Shown: piece after piece, positions 6,937 to 13,569 of the stretch | Position numbering within the stretch: position 1 is the first letter of the stretch | How the letters are laid out: every line of letters begins with the position of its first letter | Source: Bacillota bacterium | GTDB taxonomy: Bacteria; Bacillota; Clostridia; Christensenellales; Aristaeellaceae | Length of the DNA: 15,423 nt | NCBI GenBank assembly: GCA_023392515.1 | Contig: JAEVYX010000058.1 | Coordinates: 1-15,423, forward strand | Direction: 5' to 3' | Program-made: the position numbers and the translations under genes | Notes under the pieces: model-generated | What the model was told of the DNA's origin: nothing | The model's input: only the letters and a program-made list of their open reading frames with translations | Database searches by the model: none

Positions 6937-8490
6937 ATGTTTGGCATTAAGGCAAAAAACAAGCAAAAGGCAATCGAAAAAAAGGTTGGGGAACTCAATA
7001 ATAAATATAAAGATGTAAAGCTTGTCCACTCCCTGGAAAAAAATATCGCCACAATACAGGAGTTGTTTGCGGACGTGGATACCCTGCGCATAAGATGGGT
7101 TCAAAACACCCACAACAAGGCGCTGCGGTATTGCCTTGTTTTTAGCGACGGCGTAGTGGATACTGCGCTTATCAATGAAAACCTGATCAGGCCGCTGATG
7201 AACTCAGCATCAACGGACCAGTCGCTTGGGTTGCTGGACATGCTGGAAAAACAGGTTGTGCAAATCAATGAAGCGGAAAAGACAGGCGATATTCAGGACA
7301 TTATCAAAGCAATCACCTACGGAGATACCGCTTTGTTTGCCGAAGGCTGCAATCAGGCTATCATTTTTAACACAAAAGGGTATCTGACGCGGGCGACTGC
7401 TGAGCCGGACAACGAAAAGATTTTGAGCGGGCCCAGGGAGGGGTTTACCGAATCCATTATGAGCAACATCTCTTTTGTCAGAAGAAGAATCCGCTCCAAT
7501 GAGTTGAAAATGAAATTTCTCTCCCTGGGCCGCAGGACTCAGACCAGCATCTGCGTATGCTATATGGATAGCATTGTCAATACATCCCTTTTGAATGAAG
7601 TATTCAGGCGGTTGGGCACAATTGATATTGACGGTGTATTGGATAACAACTACATCACCGAGTTGATTCGGGATCAGAAGTTTTCCCTATTTCGCTCCAC
7701 GGGATATACTGAACGGCCTGATGTGGTGGTGGGCAAGCTGCTGGAAGGCCGTATCGCTATCTTTTTGGATGGCACGCCGGTTGTGCTAACTGTTCCGTAT
7801 CTTTTTATTGAAAATTTTCAGAGCAGCGAAGATTACTATTTGAGCTTTTATTACACATCCTTCTCGAGAATGCTGCGCATGCTGGGATTCTTTTTAACCA
7901 TCGCTGTGCCGGGCTTATATATTGCGATTGTGGCATTTCACCATGAAATGCTCCCAACCGCGCTGCTCATCAATGTTGCGGCAGAACGAACGAGTGTGCC
8001 GCTGCCGGCTGCGGTGGAAGCGTTTGTCATGCTGATCGTTTTTGATATCCTTAGGGAAACAGGGATTCGCATGCCCTCTAATGTGGGCCAGGCGCTAAGC
8101 ATTGTAGGCGCACTGGTCATCGGACAGGCCGCGGTTGAAGCAAAGCTGGTGGCGGCGCCCATGATCATTGTCGTGGCAACGACCGGCATCACAAATTTGC
8201 TGGTGCCCAAATTGAATGCGCCGATTATTTATATACGCCTTTTCATTTTGCTTGTATCATCAATATTTGGGCTTTATGGGTTTGTTATCAGCTTATCCTG
8301 CGTGCTGATTAATTTATTTAACCTGACCTCCTTTGGCATACCACAGATTACCCTTACAGGAAACCTGAAATTCCAGGGTATAAAGGATCTTGCCATACGG
8401 GCACCGTGGTGGGATATGCTGCTTCGGCCCAAGCAGTTTGCTGTGGACAGGCCCCGCATGGCCAAGAAGGATGGGAATGGAAATGCGTAA
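6937..8490 (+). CDS. Spore germinant receptor A subunit (GerAA/GerKA family)
   Basis: This 517-residue inner spore membrane protein is the A subunit of a GerA-type germinant receptor; work on GerA indicates that A subunits oligomerise into the ion channel that starts germination. The soluble N-terminal domain (about 1-300) carries the family stretches LRIRWVQNTHNKALRY (50-65) and GPREGFTESI (165-174). The membrane domain (about 312-465) includes RTSVPLPAAVEAF (351-363), the helix-linking ETGIRMPSNVGQALSIVG (374-391) and LLVPKLNAPI (421-430). ATG 6937 is preferred over the in-frame GTG 6910 because GGGAAAGGA lies at good spacing before it, while the GTG has an AAAAGG abutting it. The 3' end overlaps the C-subunit gene by eight bases. 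The specific germinant cannot be read from sequence. Confidence 0.93.
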   Translation: MFGIKAKNKQKAIEKKVGELNNKYKDVKLVHSLEKNIATIQELFADVDTLRIRWVQNTHNKALRYCLVFSDGVVDTALINENLIRPLMNSASTDQSLGLLDMLEKQVVQINEAEKTGDIQDIIKAITYGDTALFAEGCNQAIIFNTKGYLTRATAEPDNEKILSGPREGFTESIMSNISFVRRRIRSNELKMKFLSLGRRTQTSICVCYMDSIVNTSLLNEVFRRLGTIDIDGVLDNNYITELIRDQKFSLFRSTGYTERPDVVVGKLLEGRIAIFLDGTPVVLTVPYLFIENFQSSEDYYLSFYYTSFSRMLRMLGFFLTIAVPGLYIAIVAFHHEMLPTALLINVAAERTSVPLPAAVEAFVMLIVFDILRETGIRMPSNVGQALSIVGALVIGQAAVEAKLVAAPMIIVVATTGITNLLVPKLNAPIIYIRLFILLVSSIFGLYGFVISLSCVLINLFNLTSFGIPQITLTGNLKFQGIKDLAIRAPWWDMLLRPKQFAVDRPRMAKKDGNGNA

Positions 8491-9622
8491 AAGAATTGCT
8501 TTGTGCGCTGTATGCCTTTCACTCTTATTTCTTTTATGTGGCTGCTGGAATTACCGTGGCCTAAATGAGCTCGCGATCGTCTCCGGCATTGCGATAGACC
8601 GTAATCCTGAAAACGGGAATTATAAATTGAGCTTTGAATTGGTGGATCTTCAAAATGTTCAGCAATCAGGGCCCAAGGCAAAACTGGTTGAAGCTGAAGG
8701 CAAAACGCTTTTTGACGCCGCCCGGAATGCAAAAATGAGGATGGAGCGGAAAGCCTACTTCGGAAATGCGCAAATTGTTGTAATCAGCAGTGAAATAGCA
8801 AAAAGCGGACAGGTTGGTATGATCATCGACTGGTTTCTGAGAGACGCCGAAATACGTGAAACCGTGAACCTGGTAGTGTCTCAGGAGGACTCCGCCAGCG
8901 CTATTTTGAAAATACAAGGGATCAACAATGCGATTGTCTCTTATGAGATTTACGACATCGTAAGTGAGGACAATGCGGCGACCTCATCAACAAGCGGTAT
9001 CAAGCTCTACCAGGTGTTTAATACCTTGAGAGCAAAGGGGTTATCCCTGACGCTGCCCGCGATCCATAATACCATTAACGATGAAAAACCAGCTAGTGAG
9101 ATTAACGGCATTGCTGTTTTTGGCGGAGGAAGCATGCTAGGTTATTTAACTCCGGAGGAGTCTAAATATTTCTTATTTATCATGGATGAGGTGAAGGGCG
9201 GTATACTTTCCATTTCATCAACAGAAGAGGAAAAAGAGGATACATCCCTTGAAATTAGTGAGAACAAGACTAGTATGTCTTTTTCTACAGAAGGCGGTAA
9301 GCTAAAAGTGACCGTAAGCAGCAAAACAAAAGTTTTTTTGGCTGAAATCAGTAAACCATTTGATTCGCTGGATGAAGGCAGCATCGAATCGCTTGAACAT
9401 ATTGCCGGTGTTATGGTTAAGAAAAAAATAGAAGAAGTAATTCGAAAAGTGCAAACTGAGTATGGTTCAGACATTTTTGGGTTTGGAAATATGATCTACA
9501 AAAGGGATTTTCGCCTGTGGAACAAGCTTGCCGCAAGCTGGGACAGCATCTTTCCAACGCTAGAAGTTGACGTGGAGGCCGAGGTGAAAATCGTTAATAC
9601 AGCCTATATCAAAAAGACATAA
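8483..9622 (+). CDS. Spore germinant receptor C subunit, Ger(x)C lipoprotein
   Basis: This 379-residue lipoprotein is the C subunit of the GerA-type receptor, expected on the outer face of the inner spore membrane. The start at 8483 gives MRKRIALCAVCLSLLFLLCG followed by lipid-accepting Cys21 (lipobox LCGC) and the family-typical W after it. Characteristic Ger(x)C segments follow: GLNELAIVSGIAIDR (26-40), GKTLFDAARNAKM and KAYFGNAQIVVIS near 73-98, then the second domain with an ISKPFDSLDEGS-type segment before the helical C-terminus. Earlier in-frame ATGs at 8471 and 8477 are possible, but 8483 gives the best signal peptide and the ATGnnTAA overlap with the A gene. Length is typical. Confidence 0.92.
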   Translation: MRKRIALCAVCLSLLFLLCGCWNYRGLNELAIVSGIAIDRNPENGNYKLSFELVDLQNVQQSGPKAKLVEAEGKTLFDAARNAKMRMERKAYFGNAQIVVISSEIAKSGQVGMIIDWFLRDAEIRETVNLVVSQEDSASAILKIQGINNAIVSYEIYDIVSEDNAATSSTSGIKLYQVFNTLRAKGLSLTLPAIHNTINDEKPASEINGIAVFGGGSMLGYLTPEESKYFLFIMDEVKGGILSISSTEEEKEDTSLEISENKTSMSFSTEGGKLKVTVSSKTKVFLAEISKPFDSLDEGSIESLEHIAGVMVKKKIEEVIRKVQTEYGSDIFGFGNMIYKRDFRLWNKLAASWDSIFPTLEVDVEAEVKIVNTAYIKKT

Positions 9623-9636
9623 AAGGAGGGTTGAAC

Positions 9637-9852
9637 ATGGTGCTGGTTGGAATCGTGGTTGTTCTGTATGCGGTAATCTTTTTGACGGATTTCATCCCCT
9701 ATTTCAAAACGACCGGGACAAAGGATAAGATTGTGTATGGCTCCTTTATGCTGGTGAGCTTTGTCGTTCTCATCCTCTACAGCCTTGGAATTAAGGTTCC
9801 ATCCCCAATCACTCCAATCAAAGATGCGATCGACGCTATTCTCCCCAAGTAA
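9637..9852 (+). CDS. Small two-transmembrane protein of the germination operon (D-protein-like)
   Basis: This 71-residue protein has two hydrophobic helices, at about 1-20 (VLVGIVVVLYAVIFLTDF) and 35-53 (VYGSFMLVSFVVLILYSLG), joined by a short charged loop (KTTGTKDK), with a tail rich in Pro and Ile. AAAGGAGGG ends at 9630, giving normal spacing to ATG 9637; the TTG at 9631 touches the ribosome binding site and is rejected. It lies 14 bases after the C-subunit gene and 34 before the first B gene. In Bacillus, small two-helix 'D' proteins encoded in or beside GerA-family operons modulate receptor activity. Its size, topology and position match that group, but the assignment rests on those features and not on a recognised motif. 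Confidence 0.75.
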   Translation: MVLVGIVVVLYAVIFLTDFIPYFKTTGTKDKIVYGSFMLVSFVVLILYSLGIKVPSPITPIKDAIDAILPK

Positions 9853-9886
9853 AACGGCACATATTTCCAGGTGGAAAGGATTAGCC

Positions 9887-10978
9887 ATGTATAAGGAAAC
9901 CATTTCGTTACGCCAGGCAATCTGTCTGATGGTAATGTTTGCGCTGGGAAGCAGCGTTGCAATGGGCGGAAACAGCTTGGCCGGGCAGGATTCCTGGGTA
10001 TTGCCCTTGCTTGCCATGGTGATGATGATTCCGCTTTTGCTGATACATGCCCGGACTATGAAACTGTTTCCGGAAACGGATTTGTTTAGCATCATGATTA
10101 CCCTGTTCGGAAAGTTGTTTGGAAAAGTCCTCATTGTACTGATAACCTGGTATTCCCTTCATATAGGCTCCCTTGTCCTGGGCAACTTCTCCGACTTTTT
10201 AATACTCACTGCACTGCCGGAAACGCCGGAGCTTCCCCTGATGATTGCGATGATCCTTGTGGTATCCTTTTTAGCCGGAAGCGGTATTGCAGCCATGGGC
10301 AAATGGGCGGTTGCTGTATTTGCGTTTGTGCTGTCCGTCATATTTTTAACCATTCTCATGGGGCTTAAGGATATGGATTTTTCCAATATCATGCCGATTT
10401 TTGAAAAGAGCCCGATGATATTTTTTAAAGGCGCTTATCAAACATTGGCATTGCCTCTGGCCGATACCGCATTGTTTTTGGGTGTGGCAGATGCTATCAA
10501 AAAGCAAGACAGTCCCTACAAATTGTATGCATACGCAATCCCGATCATTTCTTTAATCATTATGGTGGTTTCAATAAGAAATATCGCAATTCTTGGCGGA
10601 GCCATGGTGGGCACATCGCTCTTTTCATCCTACACATCAGCAAGAATCATTAATATCGGAGATTTTTTGAGCAGAATTGAAGGCACTATCAGTGTGAACT
10701 TTGTATTTACGGGGATAACAAAAACATCGCTATGCCTGTTGGTGGCGTCCAAAGGCATGGCGAAGCTTTTTGAAATACAGGATTATAAAAGGATATTAAA
10801 ACCGACCAGTATGTTACTGCTTGCTTTGAGCGCCATTGTAAATACCAGCTCGATGGAACGATTTGGTTTTTTGGAGTATTTTTCCTATTACATTATTCCT
10901 TTTCTCATGCTAATCCCCTTTTTGGTTTGGGTAGTTGCCGAGATACGCCAAAAAAAGCAAGCTGCTGCCCAAACATAA
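9887..10978 (+). CDS. Spore germinant receptor B subunit, first copy (GerAB/GerKB family)
   Basis: This 363-residue polytopic membrane protein of the APC-superfamily endospore GerAB type is expected to bind the germinant and signal to the A subunit. About ten hydrophobic segments span the length. Typical features are SLRQAICLM (7-15), GQDSW in the first-helix hairpin, LFPETDLF, and KDMDFSNIMPIFEKSP in the middle. ATG 9887 follows GGAAAGGATT at good spacing, although the frame is open further upstream over the preceding gene. It is followed after 64 bases by a close paralogue. By hand alignment 36 of the first 60 residues are identical between the two, and blocks such as KDMDFSN and FEIQDYKRIL are shared exactly. 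Confidence 0.92.
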   Translation: MYKETISLRQAICLMVMFALGSSVAMGGNSLAGQDSWVLPLLAMVMMIPLLLIHARTMKLFPETDLFSIMITLFGKLFGKVLIVLITWYSLHIGSLVLGNFSDFLILTALPETPELPLMIAMILVVSFLAGSGIAAMGKWAVAVFAFVLSVIFLTILMGLKDMDFSNIMPIFEKSPMIFFKGAYQTLALPLADTALFLGVADAIKKQDSPYKLYAYAIPIISLIIMVVSIRNIAILGGAMVGTSLFSSYTSARIINIGDFLSRIEGTISVNFVFTGITKTSLCLLVASKGMAKLFEIQDYKRILKPTSMLLLALSAIVNTSSMERFGFLEYFSYYIIPFLMLIPFLVWVVAEIRQKKQAAAQT

Positions 10979-11042
10979 GCTCATGCAGGGTACTTGCTGA
11001 TCCCCTAGCAGTTAGTTATTCCCGATCGGAAAGGAAAGAGAC

Positions 11043-12137
11043 ATGCGTAAAGAAGCCCTTTCACTACGCCAGGCAATCAGTTTTATGATCCTGTTTATTG
11101 TGGGAAGCAGTGTTGTCATTGGCGGGGCCAGCGAGGCTGGGCAGGATTCCTGGGTATCTTTTTTTATTGCCGCTGTGATGATGATTCCGGTACTGCTTAT
11201 GTATGCACGGATTATTCATCTGTTTCCGGAAACGGATCTGTTTGACATCTTGGTGATTTTGTTTGGAAATATTCTTGGGAAGGTTTTCATTGCGCTGTTC
11301 ACCTGGTATGCCATTCATCTAGGTGTTCTTGTTGTACGCAATTTTTCGGAATTTGTAGAAATTGTAGCAATGCCGGAAACACCGCAGCTTCCCATCATGA
11401 TTGGAATGATTCTTGTGACGGCGTATTTGGCCAGAAGCGGCATCGAAACAATCGGCAAGTGGTCTGTTTCCGTGCTGCCTTTCATATTATCGGTGATTAC
11501 TCTCACGATTGCCTTATCGTTGAAAGATATGGATTTCTCGAACATTTTGCCAATTATGGAGAAGAGCCCCATTACATTGTTAAAAAGCGCTTATCATACG
11601 TACACCTTTCCACTAGCTGAAACGGTGCTGTTTTTGTGTGTAGCAAGCGCTTTTAAAAAGCAGGATAGTCCATATAAAATTTATACCTATGCAATTTTAC
11701 TTGGCTCTCTCATATTGCTGGTGGTTCTGCTAAGAAATATTGAAGTACTTGGAGCAGCAATGGCGGGTGCTTCTTATTTTGCCTCGTATACAACTGCTAG
11801 GGTCATCCATATAGGTGATTTTCTAACCAGAATTGAAGGGTCGATCAGTGTAAATTTTATTCTGTCGGGGATTACCAAAATAGCACTGTGCCTGCTGGCG
11901 GCTGCCAAAGGCACTGCCAAACTATTTGAAATTCAAGATTACAAACGGATTTTGATGCCTGTTAGCCTTCTGGCGCTGGCCCTTAGCTCCATTATTTATG
12001 ATAGTACCATGGAAATGTTCGGGTTCCTGAAATATTACCAGTATTACGCAATCCCCTTCCAAATCCTGCTCCCTGTATTGGTTTGGGTGGCTGCTGAGAT
12101 ACATGCCAAAAAGCAGTCTGCCGCAGCCAAGGCATAG
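11043..12137 (+). CDS. Spore germinant receptor B subunit, second copy (GerAB/GerKB family)
   Basis: This 364-residue polytopic protein is a tandem paralogue of the preceding B subunit. It shares SLRQAI, GQDSW, LFPETDLF, PETP-LP, KDMDFSN, KKQDSPYK and FEIQDYKRIL, and differs mostly within hydrophobic helices. Examples are LADTALFLGVADAIKK in the first copy against LAETVLFLCVASAFKK here. ATG 11043 follows GGAAAGGAAAGAG. Because B subunits carry germinant specificity in Bacillus GerA, two divergent copies would let one A/C set serve two ligands or form mixed complexes; that is inference. Codon use is AT-richer than in the housekeeping genes. A strong hairpin follows 11 bases after the stop. Confidence 0.92.
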   Translation: MRKEALSLRQAISFMILFIVGSSVVIGGASEAGQDSWVSFFIAAVMMIPVLLMYARIIHLFPETDLFDILVILFGNILGKVFIALFTWYAIHLGVLVVRNFSEFVEIVAMPETPQLPIMIGMILVTAYLARSGIETIGKWSVSVLPFILSVITLTIALSLKDMDFSNILPIMEKSPITLLKSAYHTYTFPLAETVLFLCVASAFKKQDSPYKIYTYAILLGSLILLVVLLRNIEVLGAAMAGASYFASYTTARVIHIGDFLTRIEGSISVNFILSGITKIALCLLAAAKGTAKLFEIQDYKRILMPVSLLALALSSIIYDSTMEMFGFLKYYQYYAIPFQILLPVLVWVAAEIHAKKQSAAAKA

Positions 12138-12148
12138 GAAGATACATA

Positions 12149-12191
12149 AAGCCCCCTGCTCCTACGCTTTGGCGTAAGGAACAGGGGGCTT
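12149..12191. terminator. Bidirectional hairpin between convergent genes
   Basis: A long inverted repeat pairs AAGCCCCCTG with CAGGGGGCTT, then TCC with GGA and TACGC with GCGTA around a TTTG loop: 18 pairs with one mismatch and one bulge. It sits between the last B-subunit gene and the convergent regulator gene. There is no T-run on the + side; the - side reads TTTATGTATC, so it suits the - transcript somewhat better, but its stability and place suggest it stops both. Confidence 0.75.
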
Positions 12192-12220
12192 GTCAAACAG
12201 GGGAATGTTTCGTTTTACTG

Positions 12221-12943
12221 TTACAGGCTGACTTCCAGCCGCACGCACCGGCCCAGGCAGGTCACTTCGTTCACCGCGTGGGTTTCGGCATTGTATTCCC
12301 TGTCATAGCTTTGCAAAAGGAGCTGAAAGTTTTCCATCTTCTTCACCTTGCGCAGCGCCCGATGGCCTTCATATTCCACCAGCATGACAGCCCCGTCGAT
12401 AGGGCTGGCGGATGGGACGACCAGTACGATATCCCCCTGGCAGATTCGGAAGCCGCGCATGGAATCATCCGGCGCAAGGTAGTAATACACCTTGTCCGGT
12501 GAGGCATTTTCAATTTGCCCGTTTAGAACCGGGAGAAGCCTATGATCGACCTCTTTCATCACCGCGTTGTAAACCGGCACTCGCTTTAATACGCTGGACA
12601 GGGCATCCAGCCAGATGGAGCCAGAAACCCCGTCCCCGGCACTGGCTACCGGCGTTTCCCTTTCCTTGGGCTTTTGCTCCGCCGCTTTTTGAAGGGCGGG
12701 CTTCACTACCGTTTGCAAGTCCACCGTGGAGGCGATGTCATCCAATGTAAAATCCGCTTCGGTATGCTGGGTCAAGCCGATGGTTTTCAATATCCTGCGG
12801 GCCTGGTCGTCGGCAATGATCCGGGTGCCGGCTTCCACATCCATAATATAACTTTCGGAAACACCGCACTTTTTGGCCACCTGCTTGGGCGTCATTTTCT
12901 GGCGCAGCCGCTCCGTGCGGAGCAAATCGCCTAAACGGCTCAT
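12221..12943 (-). CDS. XRE-family helix-turn-helix regulator with S24/LexA-like C-terminal domain
   Basis: This 240-residue cytoplasmic protein has an N-terminal Cro/C1-type HTH (about 3-58) with the recognition region TPKQVAKKCGVSESYIMDVEAG at 18-39. A variable linker (about 60-118) follows, then an S24-like fold (about 120-238). The latter shows VPVYNAV (122-128), DDSMRGFRICQGDIV (159-173) with candidate nucleophile S161, and ALRKVKK (196-202) with candidate Lys199, 38 residues later, near the spacing of the LexA Ser-Lys dyad. The LexA Ala-Gly cleavage pair is not found at the equivalent place (near 127-132); an Ala-Gly occurs at 102-103 in the linker. AGGAGGT precedes the ATG at 12943. It starts 41 bases after the rhodanese gene on the same strand, so the two may be co-transcribed. 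Target genes are unknown. Confidence 0.85.
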   Translation of the reverse strand: MSRLGDLLRTERLRQKMTPKQVAKKCGVSESYIMDVEAGTRIIADDQARRILKTIGLTQHTEADFTLDDIASTVDLQTVVKPALQKAAEQKPKERETPVASAGDGVSGSIWLDALSSVLKRVPVYNAVMKEVDHRLLPVLNGQIENASPDKVYYYLAPDDSMRGFRICQGDIVLVVPSASPIDGAVMLVEYEGHRALRKVKKMENFQLLLQSYDREYNAETHAVNEVTCLGRCVRLEVSL

Positions 12944-12984
12944 GGGATACCTCCTGCAATAGTATTCTTGTTGAAACAGACCGG

Positions 12985-13365
12985 CTATTCCGTTATGATG
13001 TCATAGGGCCATTCGATGATGCCGCCAAAGTCGATCACTCCGGTATACCCCATAGAGATAAGCTCCCGGGAAGCGGAGGCGCTTCGATTGCCGCTGCGGC
13101 AATAGACGAGAATGGTCGCACCCTTGTCGGGCAAAGCTTCTGCCGCGCCTTTGGCGATTTCCGTGTTGGGCAAAAGAACCGCGCCGGAAATATGCCCTGC
13201 GTCAAATTCCTCCTGGGTACGTACGTCCAGAAGAATGATGTCAGAGCGCGTGTCCAGCATTTCCTTGGCATCCTGCGGGGAGATTTTCCTGTACTCGGCT
13301 TTTTCCGGAGCGGCGCAGCCGCCTATCAGCAGGGAAAAAACCAGGAGCCATATCAGCTTTTGCAT
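12985..13365 (-). CDS. Rhodanese-domain lipoprotein
   Basis: This 126-residue exported lipoprotein has signal peptide MQKLIWLLVFSLLIGG with lipobox IGGC (Cys17), followed by a single rhodanese domain (about 26-125). The domain has LDVRTQEEFDAGHI (46-59) and the active-site loop CRSGNRS at 89-95, with catalytic Cys89 intact. Such proteins can carry a sulfane sulfur on the cysteine; the substrate outside the membrane is unknown. ATG 13365 follows AAAGGAGG at good spacing. An in-frame TTG 24 bases upstream would spoil the signal peptide and overlaps the ribosome binding site. It probably leads a two-gene unit with the HTH regulator and faces away from the Fe-S scaffold-like gene. Confidence 0.9.
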   Translation of the reverse strand: MQKLIWLLVFSLLIGGCAAPEKAEYRKISPQDAKEMLDTRSDIILLDVRTQEEFDAGHISGAVLLPNTEIAKGAAEALPDKGATILVYCRSGNRSASASRELISMGYTGVIDFGGIIEWPYDIITE

Positions 13366-13408
13366 GAAGAGGCCTCCTTTATACTTCAATCAATCAACCG
13401 GCATTTGC

Positions 13409-13417
13409 AGTATAACA
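13409..13417 (-). promoter_or_regulatory. Extended -10 promoter for the rhodanese gene
   Basis: On the - strand TGTTATACT gives an extended -10 (TGnTATACT), about 44 bases before the lipoprotein ATG. No good -35 hexamer is seen 17 bases upstream (TTTTTA), as is common for extended -10 promoters. Confidence 0.45.
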
Positions 13418-13503
13418 CATTCCATACCCAATAAAAAGAGGGGGGGATTCCGTTAAAAAATCTTCAATAATGAAAAGGAAAGCTTTTCGACCATGGAAAA
13501 GTA

Positions 13504-13512
13504 TGCTATACT
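13504..13512 (+). promoter_or_regulatory. Extended -10 promoter for the NifU-like/GGGtGRT unit
   Basis: TGCTATACT gives an extended -10 (TGnTATACT). The -35 region 16-17 bases upstream is a weak TTTTCG/TTTCGA. Transcription would start near 13519, leaving a leader of about 50 bases before ATG 13570. Confidence 0.55.
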
Positions 13513-13525
13513 AACAGGTGTGTTT

Positions 13526-13560
13526 GTTTGCCTCATCAAACTTTTCATAGGCAAGGAGGA
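13526..13560 (+). promoter_or_regulatory. Leader with two mutually exclusive hairpins over the Shine-Dalgarno
   Basis: GTTTG (13526-13530) can pair with CAAAC (13537-13541). Alternatively TTGCCT (13528-13533) pairs with AGGCAA (13549-13554), whose last two bases belong to the ribosome binding site AAGGAGGA (13553-13560). Both share 13528-13530, so only one can form. The stems are short, so a regulatory role is tentative. Confidence 0.3.
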
Positions 13561-13569
13561 ACCAATTCG

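Noticed and set aside
11043..12137. Second B-subunit gene as a decayed pseudogene copy
   Set aside because: It is full length, has no stops or frameshifts, and has its own ribosome binding site, so it appears functional.
12738..12959. Out-of-frame - strand frame overlapping the start of the HTH gene
   Set aside because: It is a shadow of the HTH gene, with no domain and no ribosome binding site of its own.
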